From the NCBI GenBank assembly GCA_021818475.1, contig JAKADZ010000004.1, positions 1 to 60,310 of the forward strand: 60,310 bases of DNA, given 5' to 3'. Below the pieces are notes generated by a model that was not told the origin of the DNA, made no database searches, and was given only the letters and a program-made list of their open reading frames with translations. Below, piece after piece: positions 31,901 to 39,919 of the stretch. The position numbers were made by a program, and so were the translations under genes. The stretch is from Nanobdellota archaeon. GTDB taxonomy: Archaea; Nanobdellota; Nanobdellia; Pacearchaeales; GW2011-AR1. The stretch's first letter is position 1; each line of letters opens with the position of its first letter.

Positions 31901-33103
31901 ATGGTTAACAAATTCTACCGAAAAATATTATCAAACGGCATGACCGTTTTTTTTGAAAAAAGAGACCTCCCAATAGTCTCTGTTGTATTCGCGGTAAGGA
32001 ATGGGGGGATTAACGAATCTACCAAGGAAAAAGGCATTTCTCATCTTATTGAACACATGCTTTACAAAGGAACCCCAACAAGAAATTCAAGAAAAATTGC
32101 CGAAGAAATAGAAAAAAACGGAGGAGAACTTAATGGATTTACCGATGAGACAATTACCGCTTTTTGGTGCAAAATGCCAAGCGTTCATTTTAATCTTGCC
32201 CTTGATGTTTTAAGCGATATGATAAAAAATCCCCTCTTTGACGAGAAAGAATTAGAAAAAGAAAGGAAAGTAATTTTTGAAGAAATTAAAATGAGAAAAG
32301 ATAATCCTGCAATTTATTGCTTGGATACTATTCAGAAAGAATTATACACCGGGACTCTGGGGGAAAATTTAATCGGGACTTACGAAACGCTTAAGTCCAT
32401 AGACCGAAAAAAACTTTTTGAAAAATTTGAGCAGATATATCAGCCAAACAATATGATTTTTGGAGTTGTTGGAGATGCAAATTTTGAGGAAATTATTAAA
32501 TTTGCAGAAAAAAATTTTGGGAAAAAGAAAGGGGCGGTTCCTAAACAAAAATTCGGAATTAAAAATGAACATAAAACAGAAAAAAGAAACGGAATTGATC
32601 AAGCTAATCTTGTGTTTGCTTATCATGTTCCATTAGCAGGAGATAAAAAAAGTTATGCAGCAGAAGTTTTGGGGACTTTGATTGCAGGGGGAATGTCTTC
32701 AAGGCTGTTTGGAGAAATAAGAGATAAACGAAATTTAGCTTATTCAATCAGAGGAGATTCCAACATCACCAAATTTTTTGCATATAACACAATTTATGTC
32801 GGAACCACGAAAGAAAATGTCGAGCTAATAAAAAAAATAATTTTGAAAGAATTTGATGAAATTTCAAAAGATTTAACTGAAAAAGAACTGAATCAGATAA
32901 AAGAGCAGATTATCGGGAATTATCACATAGGAATGGAAGATTCACAGTCTCAACTTGTTAACCTGCTGATTAATGAAATAGACGGCAATGCACGGGATTT
33001 TTATGATTATGAGAAAAATATCCGCGCTGTAAAACTTGAAGATGTCAAGAAATTAGCAAGGATAAAAAAATACAGCTTTATTGCACTTGTTCCAAATGAT
33101 TAA
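31901..33103 (+). CDS. M16-family zinc peptidase
   Basis: A 400-residue metallopeptidase of the insulinase/processing peptidase family. The inverted zinc motif HLIEHML (about residue 49) is intact and the third ligand glutamate lies in ERKVIFEEIKMRKD. The second half has the inactive-like repeat with GGMSSRLFGEIRDKRNLAYSI, typical for the family. Length fits single-chain archaeal/bacterial M16B proteins that work as dimers. The tracked TTG start at 31895 is replaced here by ATG 31901, which follows a TATA-like TTTTATAAATTCC at leaderless spacing. Confidence 0.9.
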   Translation: MVNKFYRKILSNGMTVFFEKRDLPIVSVVFAVRNGGINESTKEKGISHLIEHMLYKGTPTRNSRKIAEEIEKNGGELNGFTDETITAFWCKMPSVHFNLALDVLSDMIKNPLFDEKELEKERKVIFEEIKMRKDNPAIYCLDTIQKELYTGTLGENLIGTYETLKSIDRKKLFEKFEQIYQPNNMIFGVVGDANFEEIIKFAEKNFGKKKGAVPKQKFGIKNEHKTEKRNGIDQANLVFAYHVPLAGDKKSYAAEVLGTLIAGGMSSRLFGEIRDKRNLAYSIRGDSNITKFFAYNTIYVGTTKENVELIKKIILKEFDEISKDLTEKELNQIKEQIIGNYHIGMEDSQSQLVNLLINEIDGNARDFYDYEKNIRAVKLEDVKKLARIKKYSFIALVPND

Positions 33104-33133
33104 AGTTAAAAACTCTTTTTCTTAACAAATTAT

Positions 33134-33934
33134 ATGTTTATCGTCAAGGTTCCAGGAATTAACGGGCTTGGAAAAACAAAAGGATGTGAAAGAGCCGGAA
33201 ATGCTATTTTGGAATCTTTAAAAGAAATTTACAGCAGTGAAGAAGGGAAACCCCTTGATGTTAATTTACTGGATCTTGAAGAAATTCATCTTGATAATTC
33301 AAATCTTGAATTAAGCAATAAACTTATTTACGAAAATTCCCTGGAAATTTTTGAGAGTAAACCGCAAACTATTTTTCTTGGGGGAGATCACTCCATCTCT
33401 TATTCGACAACAAAAGCCTTTCTACACTACTGCAAAATAAAAAAGAAAAAACCTTGTTTAATTATTTTTGATGCTCATCCTGACTGTATGGAACCGATGG
33501 AAGAACCGACTCATGAGGAATGGGTCAGAAAAATAGTTGAAGAAGGATTTCCAAAAGAAAATATTTTAATTGTCGGGGCGAGAAATTCACATAAAGATGA
33601 GATTGCTTTTTTGAAAGAAAATAAAATAAGAACCGTATCCATGAACGCTCTTACTGAAGATTTGAGAGATATGTGCGATACAATTATGGAATTTTCCAAC
33701 GGCAAGGAACTTTATGTTTCAATTGATGCGGATGTTATTGACCCTGCTTTTGCTCCTTCTACCGGATACCCTGAAGCAGGAGGGCTCACAAGCAGACAAT
33801 TTATTTACCTTATTCAGAGAATTAAGAAAATAAAAAATCTCAGAGCAGTAGATCTTGTAGAAATTAATGAGAAAAATGATAAAGACCGGACAACAGTCAA
33901 ATTAGGTGCTAAAATTCTTGCTGAATTAATATGA
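33134..33934 (+). CDS. Arginase/agmatinase-family ureohydrolase
   Basis: A 266-residue binuclear manganese hydrolase. All metal motifs are present: FLGGDHSISY, IIFDAHPDCM and SIDADVIDPAFAP. The STGYPEAGGL segment is typical of agmatinase and formimidoglutamase branches. The substrate (agmatine, arginine or another guanidine) cannot be decided by eye. It starts 30 bases after the M16 peptidase gene and overlaps thpR by 4 bases, so these genes are probably cotranscribed. Confidence 0.9.
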   Translation: MFIVKVPGINGLGKTKGCERAGNAILESLKEIYSSEEGKPLDVNLLDLEEIHLDNSNLELSNKLIYENSLEIFESKPQTIFLGGDHSISYSTTKAFLHYCKIKKKKPCLIIFDAHPDCMEPMEEPTHEEWVRKIVEEGFPKENILIVGARNSHKDEIAFLKENKIRTVSMNALTEDLRDMCDTIMEFSNGKELYVSIDADVIDPAFAPSTGYPEAGGLTSRQFIYLIQRIKKIKNLRAVDLVEINEKNDKDRTTVKLGAKILAELI

Positions 33935-34455
33935 AAAGAACTTTCATCGCAATTGATATCCCTGAAAACATAAAAAAAGAAATTGTCAAGATTCAGAAAC
34001 AAATCCCCTCATTTAATGGAAAATTAACTGAATATGAAAATCTGCATCTTACTTTAAAATTTCTCGGAGAAATTGATGAAAAGGTAATTGAAGAAATCAG
34101 AAAAAAATTGAGAGAATTAAAATTTACGAAATTTAATGTACAAATAGACAAGTTAGGTTTTTTTAGGAAAGAACATGGGGCAATTGTATGGCTTCATCTG
34201 GCAAATTGTGATGAATTGCAAAAAGAAATTGACAAAAAACTTGAAGGATTATTTGAATCTGAAAAAAGATTTATGAGCCATCTGACTATTGCCCGGGTAA
34301 AATCTGTCAATGTTAAAAATAACTTTTTTTCAGAAATTGAAAAAATAAAATTTATTCCCCTGAACTTTGAGGTAAATGAATTCGTCTTAAAAGAATCTAT
34401 TTTGGATCGTAAAGGACCAAGCTATAAAGATATTGAAAGGTATAAATTAGAATAA
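33931..34455 (+). CDS. thpR: RNA 2',3'-cyclic phosphodiesterase
   Basis: A 174-residue member of the 2H phosphoesterase family (LigT/ThpR) that opens 2',3'-cyclic phosphates on RNA ends. Both catalytic tetrapeptides are present: NLHLTLKFLG (about 42) and MSHLTIARVK (about 125). The start RTFIAIDIP is typical. It overlaps the arginase-like gene by 4 bases (ATGA). The 201-base gap after it contains a partial CCCGTCCACCCGCCCAAAGG repeat and a GCGAGGCGAAGC word. Confidence 0.92.
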   Translation: MKRTFIAIDIPENIKKEIVKIQKQIPSFNGKLTEYENLHLTLKFLGEIDEKVIEEIRKKLRELKFTKFNVQIDKLGFFRKEHGAIVWLHLANCDELQKEIDKKLEGLFESEKRFMSHLTIARVKSVNVKNNFFSEIEKIKFIPLNFEVNEFVLKESILDRKGPSYKDIERYKLE

Positions 34456-34656
34456 TTTTATTTGTGAAAACTTTTTTGTTATCGTTCCCGTCCACCCGCC
34501 CAAAGGGGAATTATTTATCACCCCTTTTTTAATTGAATCTTACATTAATTTTTTGCATCTTTCACTCTTTTTAGCGAAGCATCATGACAGAATCTGATGC
34601 ATAACAATTAAATTTGCGTTAGAAAGAATGTAAGCGAGGCGAAGCCGAGCGATAAT

Positions 34657-35403
34657 TTAATATTCTTCCCCAACAAGTTTGAAAATCTCTGCTTTTTTTC
34701 CAATCTCTTTTTCAAGTTCTTCAATAGGTGCATTAATCACATTTTTTAATGAGCCAAATTTTTCCAAAAGTTTTTTTGCAGTTTTCGGGCCGATGCCAGG
34801 GAATCCTTCAAGAATAAACTGCATTTGCTCTTTTTTGTCCAAACTTTTTTTAGTTACATTTAATGAAGATTCTGTCTGTTTTTTTACTGCAAGAAGATAA
34901 ATAAATTTTGCACTGTCTTCTGCATTTTTTGTGAATATAATAGGAACTTTCCATCTTAATGCAATTGAAAGAAGAAAACCTCTGATGGCATTTGAAGAAA
35001 CTCCCCTCTCTGAATCATCTGAATACAATTCATGCTCTTCGACCCCTTCAATTAAGAGTAATTTATTTTCATACTGCTGAAGTTCCTCAAGCTGTTTTAC
35101 TAACCTTCTGTTTATCATTGAAGAAATAAAATCTGAAACGGTTTTTCTCTCAATTGCAACATTATTTACAATATAATCCCCAACTTTTAATTCTATAAAC
35201 TCAATTTCCAATCCAAGATGAATCAGCTCGGAGGCAACAAAAGAATTTTTTTCACGATAATCAATAATAATTTTTTGAGCCTGAATTTTTTTAGGCTCTT
35301 CTTTTTTTGTTTTGGAAAAAATATCCAATAAGGGTTTTGACTGCATTTTACAACGTTTCCTGCTTTTCAGTTTTAATTTTTCCTTCTTCATAATTTCGCT
35401 CAT
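34657..35403 (-). CDS. XPF/Hef-type structure-specific nuclease (ERCC4 domain plus HhH)
   Basis: A 248-residue nuclease that should cut branched DNA. The ERCC4 active site is NVAIERKTVSDF with IIIDYREKNSF and VGDYIV upstream, and the C-terminal helix-hairpin-helix pair contains FPGIGPKTAKKLLEKFGSL. In euryarchaea this domain is fused to a helicase as Hef. Here it is separate, in the next frame from the helicase, with a 56-base overlap. The start may be the overlapping ATG or Met20 (MQSKPLLDIF). The N-terminal 19 residues are Lys-rich and may be a frameshift by-product. Confidence 0.88.
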   Translation of the reverse strand: MSEIMKKEKLKLKSRKRCKMQSKPLLDIFSKTKKEEPKKIQAQKIIIDYREKNSFVASELIHLGLEIEFIELKVGDYIVNNVAIERKTVSDFISSMINRRLVKQLEELQQYENKLLLIEGVEEHELYSDDSERGVSSNAIRGFLLSIALRWKVPIIFTKNAEDSAKFIYLLAVKKQTESSLNVTKKSLDKKEQMQFILEGFPGIGPKTAKKLLEKFGSLKNVINAPIEELEKEIGKKAEIFKLVGEEY

Positions 35404-37102
35404 TTATTCCCGCCCAACTCGAGCATTCACTCGTTATTCCCCCCCTCCCACCCATAGGGGAAAATTTTTGTCCTCGTGAAAACTCTCTGCTCGAGCCCCC
35501 ACTCGTTGCAGTTGAATTTTTTTCCTGCACTCGTGAAAACTCTCGCCCATCCTCAAGGGAATTTTTTCTATTCGCGAAATCATTTAACATTTCTTCTTTT
35601 ATGTCCTCAATTGTTTTTTGCATTTTCTTTTCTTTTGCATTTGCCACATAATAAAAAGTTTCATCTCTTGTTCCCTTTGTTATTAACATTATCAGTTTTC
35701 CTGAAATCAATCTGGCTGTTCTTCCACTTCTCTGAATTTTTCGTATTGCTGAAGGAACTGATTCATAAAAAATGACCATATTAACCTCCGGTATATCCAG
35801 CCCTTCTTCCCCTATTGAGGTTGCACAGAGAATATTTATTTCTCCGGAAGAAAATTCTTCTATTATTTTTTTTTGTTCTTTTTGGCTCAATCCTGTTTCT
35901 CCCTTCACCCCTGTTTTTTTTGCCTGACCTACAAAAACTTTAGAATTTACTCCTTTGATTTCATTTAATCTTTTAGAGATTATTGATGCAGTATTTCTAA
36001 ACTGAGTGAAAACAATAATTTTTATCTTTTCATTTTTTGAACTTTCTTCTTTTACCAAATTAACCAGCTCTTCTATTTTTGGATGCTCCAATCCTTTTGC
36101 AAGCACTTCATTTGAACGAATATAAACTGAATTAAATTCTGGACGGCCTACTAATTTTATCACCCCTCTGCTTTTTTTGTCAGCGGCCTGTTTAAACAGA
36201 TCTTTCATATATTCATTAAAACTTGAAAGAGTCTGGGTTTCCAGAAGTTCCAATGCATGCTGAATTTTTATTGCACTTGAACAGGCACTTACCGCAAGCA
36301 TATAATTAAAATTTTTTTCTCGGGAGATAATTGCCATCAATTTTTTCTGAATTTCAATCAATCCTCCCTTGGATGAATTCCCCCACATCATCCCCCTTGT
36401 TTTCAATTCCTGAATATAAGAATCAAAAAGTTTTTTCATATTTTCCCTCATAAAATCGAATTCTTCCGGAAGTTCAACAATTCTTTTTTCAAACTTTAAC
36501 TCCTGAATATATTTTTTTACATCATCGCTGTCGCGGGTTTTTAATTCAACTTCTTCTATGGAAAGATTTCGACAGATTTCATTTATTTTTGCTTTATCAC
36601 TTCCAGGGGAAGCAGTAAGCCCCATTATTCTCTGATGTTTCGCATTTGAAGAATAATTTCTTGCAACAAAGTTATAATCATAATTTTTAATACAACGGTG
36701 AGCTTCATCTTCTATAAGAAGACAGACATCTGTCAGGTCATACAATTTTTTTTTCAGATCATTTGCAATGCACTGCGGAGTCGAAAAAATTATGTCGGAG
36801 TTCTGCCAGATTTTTTTCCTGTTTGCTGCATTTATTTCCCCTGTAAATAAACTCATCTCTGCAAATAATTCTGGAAGATGTTCGCTAAAAAATTTTATAT
36901 GCTGTTCAACCAATGGACGCGTTGGCGCAAGAAAAACAACTTTTTCCCCCGGAAATTTTTTCATTCTTTCTATTGCTACCATCAGGGCAATCAAAGTTTT
37001 TCCCAGCCCTGTCGGGAGAACTACTAAACAGTTTTTATCGATACATTTCTCAAAAATTTTTATCTGATATTCTCTTGGAGATATTTCTTTTAAAAAATCC
37101 AT
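35348..37102 (-). CDS. Hef-like SF2 helicase with repeat-derived C-terminus
   Basis: A 584-residue superfamily 2 helicase, the motor half of Hef, for stalled replication forks. Walker A is VVLPTGLGKTLIALMVA, the DEAH box is LLIEDEAHRC, motif III is MGLTASPGSD and motif VI is KIQRSGRTARLI. Residues about 505-570 are a Ser/Arg/Gly-rich tail coded by palindromic element A and CTCGAG-type repeats read in frame (for example FSRVQEKNSTATSGGSSREF). The gene then ends 56 bases into the nuclease ORF in another frame. The helicase itself looks intact. Confidence 0.9.
   Translation of the reverse strand: MDFLKEISPREYQIKIFEKCIDKNCLVVLPTGLGKTLIALMVAIERMKKFPGEKVVFLAPTRPLVEQHIKFFSEHLPELFAEMSLFTGEINAANRKKIWQNSDIIFSTPQCIANDLKKKLYDLTDVCLLIEDEAHRCIKNYDYNFVARNYSSNAKHQRIMGLTASPGSDKAKINEICRNLSIEEVELKTRDSDDVKKYIQELKFEKRIVELPEEFDFMRENMKKLFDSYIQELKTRGMMWGNSSKGGLIEIQKKLMAIISREKNFNYMLAVSACSSAIKIQHALELLETQTLSSFNEYMKDLFKQAADKKSRGVIKLVGRPEFNSVYIRSNEVLAKGLEHPKIEELVNLVKEESSKNEKIKIIVFTQFRNTASIISKRLNEIKGVNSKVFVGQAKKTGVKGETGLSQKEQKKIIEEFSSGEINILCATSIGEEGLDIPEVNMVIFYESVPSAIRKIQRSGRTARLISGKLIMLITKGTRDETFYYVANAKEKKMQKTIEDIKEEMLNDFANRKNSLEDGREFSRVQEKNSTATSGGSSREFSRGQKFSPMGGRGGITSECSSWAGINERNYEEGKIKTEKQETL
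35392..35581. repeat. Composite palindromic element A plus CTCGAG unit, inside the helicase gene
   Basis: AATTTCGC at one end and GCGAAAT at the other enclose TTCCCGCCCA, CTCGAG words, GTGAAAACTCTC twice and GGGAATTTTTTCTATTCGC. The same words occur at 41415, 47251, 49016 and 56357. It lies within coding DNA and keeps an open frame of about 190 bases. Confidence 0.7.
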
Positions 37103-37118
37103 TTTATGATTCCACCCT

Positions 37119-37745
37119 TTAGACTATAAATATTGCAAATAACATTCCTACTAAAACAAGAGATGCCAGGAAGCTCCACATTATCTTGCTTCCAAAAAAG
37201 ATTTTATTCCCGTCTAAATCTGAAATCGGAAGGATGCTGAAAAAAGCATAATACATATTTAGTCTTGCAAATAATTCAAATCCAAGAAAATAACTTACCA
37301 CTGAAAGAATTAAATTGATTATAACTCCTGACGCAGCGATTAATCCTATATGATACTCGGTTACATCTGAAAAAGTATATAATCCAAATCTTTTGGCCGC
37401 CCTATAAGTTTTAGCTTTTACGTCAAATACAAGACTTGCCATCCAGACAAAACTGTTAAAGGGGAATAAAACTATCTTAGAGATTAAAGGCAGAAATGCT
37501 CCGATTAAGAACGGCTTTTTGTTTGAAGAGTATTTTCCTACTTCCCAGAATCTCATTTCAATTTCGGAATCAAGATTATATGCGATGAACTTTTTTGTCA
37601 CCACATTAAAAAAAACCACAAGCGCCATTCCAAGGACTATTGCAAAAATTAAACTCGTTCCCCTGATAATTTCAAAAAAACCTGCAGATACGCTTAATAT
37701 AATAATTGCAAGAACTATTGCAGATATCTCTTTTTTATTCACCAT
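37119..37745 (-). CDS. M50-like membrane protein lacking the HExxH motif
   Basis: A 208-residue protein with about six membrane helices that looks like a site-2 protease relative. The C-terminal motif ILPISDLDGNKIFFG corresponds to the NxxPxxxLDG motif of M50 peptidases, and YHIGLIAASGVIINLIL to the core helix. Where HExxH is expected the sequence reads FFNVVTKKFIAY, so the zinc site is lost. It is probably a non-catalytic family member, as reported for some bacterial pseudoproteases. It lies 16 bases upstream of the Hef helicase gene on the same strand. Confidence 0.7.
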   Translation of the reverse strand: MVNKKEISAIVLAIIILSVSAGFFEIIRGTSLIFAIVLGMALVVFFNVVTKKFIAYNLDSEIEMRFWEVGKYSSNKKPFLIGAFLPLISKIVLFPFNSFVWMASLVFDVKAKTYRAAKRFGLYTFSDVTEYHIGLIAASGVIINLILSVVSYFLGFELFARLNMYYAFFSILPISDLDGNKIFFGSKIMWSFLASLVLVGMLFAIFIV

Positions 37746-37875
37746 CTAACTTTGAACACTGTTTTTTTTATAAATATTACTCTACAAGGAAATAATCTTA
37801 ATGGGTTAATCTATCTTTTCATTTTATATTTTTTATCATGGAAAACTATTTAAATAGGACATAAATAATTTCATT

Positions 37876-38151
37876 ATGAGAATAAAAAAGATTAGTGAAG
37901 TTATCGGAAACAAAGTTTATACTGATGGAGGAGACTTTTTTGGAGAGATTGAGGAAGTAAACCTTTCTGACAACCGAATTGACGGCTGGAGAATCAGAGT
38001 CGGAGGGAATGTCATTTCTATGGTAGGGGGGGCAAAAGGAGTCATAATTCCTCACCAATTTGTTAAGGCTGTTGGTGATGTATTCTTAATTAACAAAGCT
38101 GCTTTGCCAAATCCTGACTCTTCTTTGGAAGAGATACCTGAAGACTTATAA
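37876..38151 (+). CDS. PRC-barrel domain protein
   Basis: A 91-residue PRC-barrel protein: ISEVIGNKVYTDGGDFFGEIEEV, a strand-rich middle and IIPHQFVKAVGDVFLI. It carries a short acidic tail ending EEIPEDL. A TATA-like CTATTTAAATAGG, itself a palindrome, lies 20-30 bases upstream. It is followed 22 bases later by a four-helix membrane protein of the pilus region. The role is unknown. Confidence 0.75.
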   Translation: MRIKKISEVIGNKVYTDGGDFFGEIEEVNLSDNRIDGWRIRVGGNVISMVGGAKGVIIPHQFVKAVGDVFLINKAALPNPDSSLEEIPEDL

Positions 38152-38173
38152 ATACTAAAGATTTATTTTTTAT

Positions 38174-38680
38174 ATGGCAGATGTAATCTTTTTACAAAAT
38201 GATTTATTCACTAAATTTTTATTCCCTTTCTTACTAGCATTTTTTATAGTTTTTGCAATTCTTGAACGAACAAAACTTTTCGGAGAAGGAAAAAAACAAC
38301 TTAATGCTTTAACTGCATTTGTGATTGGTCTGATTTTTGTTACTGCAGTTTATCCTGTTCTTGTTGTAAATAATTTAATTTTATTCATGACTGTCGCACT
38401 TGTTGCGATTTTTGTAATTTTGATGATTTGGGGATTTATCATGGGGGATTACACTAAATTTCAGAGCAATAAAATCTTATCATGGATTTTAATTGTTATT
38501 GCAGGAGTTGCTTTTATTGCTGCAGTAATATGGGCAACAGGATGGTATAGTAATTTGGCTAACTTTTTTTCTAACACCGGATTAAGCCAGACTATCGCAA
38601 CGAATGCAGTTTTTGTAATTGTAATCGCAGTTGCACTTGCGTTAGTTCTTAAAGGTGCTAAAGAAGTGAAAAAAGGTTAA
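38174..38680 (+). CDS. Four-helix membrane protein of the pilus locus
   Basis: A 168-residue integral membrane protein with hydrophobic helices at about 12-30, 45-65, 68-92, 103-123 and 143-160. Its first half, LFPFLLAFFIVFAILERTKLF then KKQLNALTAFVIGLIF, matches the start of the protein at 39038 (LLPFLLIFALVFGIMTKLDIF then NKMVNGIIALSVAF). The two are probably paralogues and perhaps pilus-associated membrane partners. A short leader ending TTTTTTATATGG gives leaderless expression. Confidence 0.75.
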   Translation: MADVIFLQNDLFTKFLFPFLLAFFIVFAILERTKLFGEGKKQLNALTAFVIGLIFVTAVYPVLVVNNLILFMTVALVAIFVILMIWGFIMGDYTKFQSNKILSWILIVIAGVAFIAAVIWATGWYSNLANFFSNTGLSQTIATNAVFVIVIAVALALVLKGAKEVKKG

Positions 38681-38740
38681 ATAGAAAATTAGAGGGAGAT
38701 ATCTTATCAAAATTTTTTGATTAAAATTTATTTGTTAATG

Positions 38741-38871
38741 CAAATTAATTGCTCCGCGCCAGACTTCGTCAAGGCGTTTCGCTAAGGAAAAAGTTGTTAA
38801 TGCGCGAAATTTTTTTGACAGGGTTTAACGGGTTTTCTTTGAATATTTTAAAAAGAGGTGATAAAAATTTA
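38741..38871 (+). repeat. Interspersed element C, copy 1
   Basis: It begins with ATTGCTCCGCGCCAGACTTC and has a GTCAAGGCGTTTCGCTAAG middle, a TTAACGGG part and the ending AAAAAGAGGTGATAAA. The same order of words recurs at 39700 and 57611, and in reduced form at 47947. The ending carries GAGGTGAT, complementary to the archaeal 16S rRNA 3' end, but no start codon follows closely. Confidence 0.65.
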
Positions 38872-38901
38872 TAATTTAATCCTGAACAAATCTTTACCTT
38901 G

Positions 38902-38978
38902 CAATTTTGTTTTTAATTCCCAACCCTCCCGCCCTCAAACGCCTTCGGCGTTTGCAAACATTTGTAAAAACAAAATTA
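38902..38978. repeat. Interspersed element B, copy 1
   Basis: Ends CAATTTTGTTTTTA and TAAAAACAAAATT are inverted. Inside are AACCCTCCCGCCCTC and a perfect hairpin CAAACGCCTTCGGCGTTTG. Copies at 40920 and 57562 keep the hairpin, with compensated bases in copy 2 (CGGATGGCTTCGCCGTCCG). Confidence 0.7.
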
Positions 38979-39037
38979 ATCTTTTTAACAGACCGTTTTT
39001 ACGAAACATATTTAAATATTCTCTAATTAATTTACTC

Positions 39038-39607
39038 ATGAGTTTAGGGGTGATTTTTTTGCAGACTGCAAGTGCTTTCCCAAGTGGGGTTATCGGGGAG
39101 ATGCTTAACAAATGGGAACAGGCTGGATTTTTTAGTTATCTTCTTCCATTTCTTTTAATTTTTGCACTTGTGTTTGGAATTATGACTAAACTTGATATTT
39201 TTAAAGATAATAAAATGGTTAACGGAATTATTGCTTTATCCGTTGCTTTTATGTCCCTGCAATTTGATTTCGTTCCTACTTTTTTCTCTCAGATATTTCC
39301 AAGAATTGGTGTTGGCTTGGCAATAATTTTAGGAATTTTAATTATCGTCGGTCTTTTTGCAGATCCACAAAGCAGCGCAGTAAATTATGTCCTTTTGGGA
39401 ATAGGGGTTATAACTGTGGGAGCAATTATAATTCAATCTGCTGGAGCATTGGGGTGGCAGTCAGGACAATGGTGGGAAGATAATTGGCAGATGGTAGTCG
39501 GAGCAGTTTTCTTATTAATTTTAGTTATTGTAATTATTGGAAGCGGCAGCGGAGATAAAAACAAACAACAGACTCCTTCCTTTATTGGTCCTTGGGGACA
39601 GCATTAA
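39038..39607 (+). CDS. Membrane protein of the pilus locus, paralogue of 38174 product
   Basis: I start this gene at ATG 39038, not at 38858 as tracked: the extra 60 residues are translated element B, and a TATA-like ATATTTAAATATTC lies directly before 39038. The 189-residue product has an N-terminal helix with a QTASAFPSG segment, then about five helices, including LLPFLLIFALVFGIMTKLDIF shared with its paralogue. A short polar tail KNKQQTPSFIGPWGQH follows. Proteins of this size and plan are common beside DPANN pilus genes; the function is unknown. Confidence 0.7.
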   Translation: MSLGVIFLQTASAFPSGVIGEMLNKWEQAGFFSYLLPFLLIFALVFGIMTKLDIFKDNKMVNGIIALSVAFMSLQFDFVPTFFSQIFPRIGVGLAIILGILIIVGLFADPQSSAVNYVLLGIGVITVGAIIIQSAGALGWQSGQWWEDNWQMVVGAVFLLILVIVIIGSGSGDKNKQQTPSFIGPWGQH

Positions 39608-39667
39608 TTTTTAATTAATTTTTTAAAATTAAATTATTTTTCTGACTTTAACTTTCACTATTTCCCT

Positions 39668-39685
39668 CCCCCCCCCCCCCCCCCC
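39668..39685. repeat. Run of 18 cytosines
   Basis: An uninterrupted C18 tract between TTTCCCT and GGAAAG. At the matching place element B copies have CCCTCCCGCCCTC, so it probably grew by slippage from that repeat. Length may be unreliable in sequencing. Confidence 0.7.
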
Positions 39686-39699
39686 GGAAAGAATATTGT

Positions 39700-39850
39700 A
39701 AAAATTTCTTTCAGAAATTTTTTGATTGATTTTACTCCGCGCCAGACTTCGTCAAGGCGTTCGCTTAAGAAAAATTATTAATTATAAAGAATTTTAACGC
39801 GGGGTTCAATTATTCAAAAATCTTGTTCAACTCAAAAAGAGGTGATAAAT
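39700..39850 (+). repeat. Interspersed element C, copy 2
   Basis: It contains the hairpin AAAATTTCTTTCAGAAATTTT, then ACTCCGCGCCAGACTTCGTC, GGCGTTCGCTTAAG, TTTAACGCGGGGTTCAA, and the ending CAAAAAGAGGTGATAAAT. Here the ending does not precede a plus-strand gene; the next gene is convergent. That argues against a simple leader function. It fills most of the 312-base gap 39608-39919, with the C18 run. Confidence 0.65.
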
Positions 39851-39919
39851 ATTTAAGAATTTATTTTCTTTCTTGGATACTGCTCATAATTTATCCATTT
39901 AGTTGTTTTTTCAGCAAAC

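Noticed and set aside
35476-35775. 99-residue plus-strand ORF
   Set aside because: It is antisense to the Hef helicase gene and begins in the repeat insertion.
38858-39037. N-terminal 60-residue extension of the tracked ORF 38858..39607
   Set aside because: It is translated interspersed element B; a promoter-like box lies directly before the internal ATG at 39038 and homology to the 38174 product begins after it.
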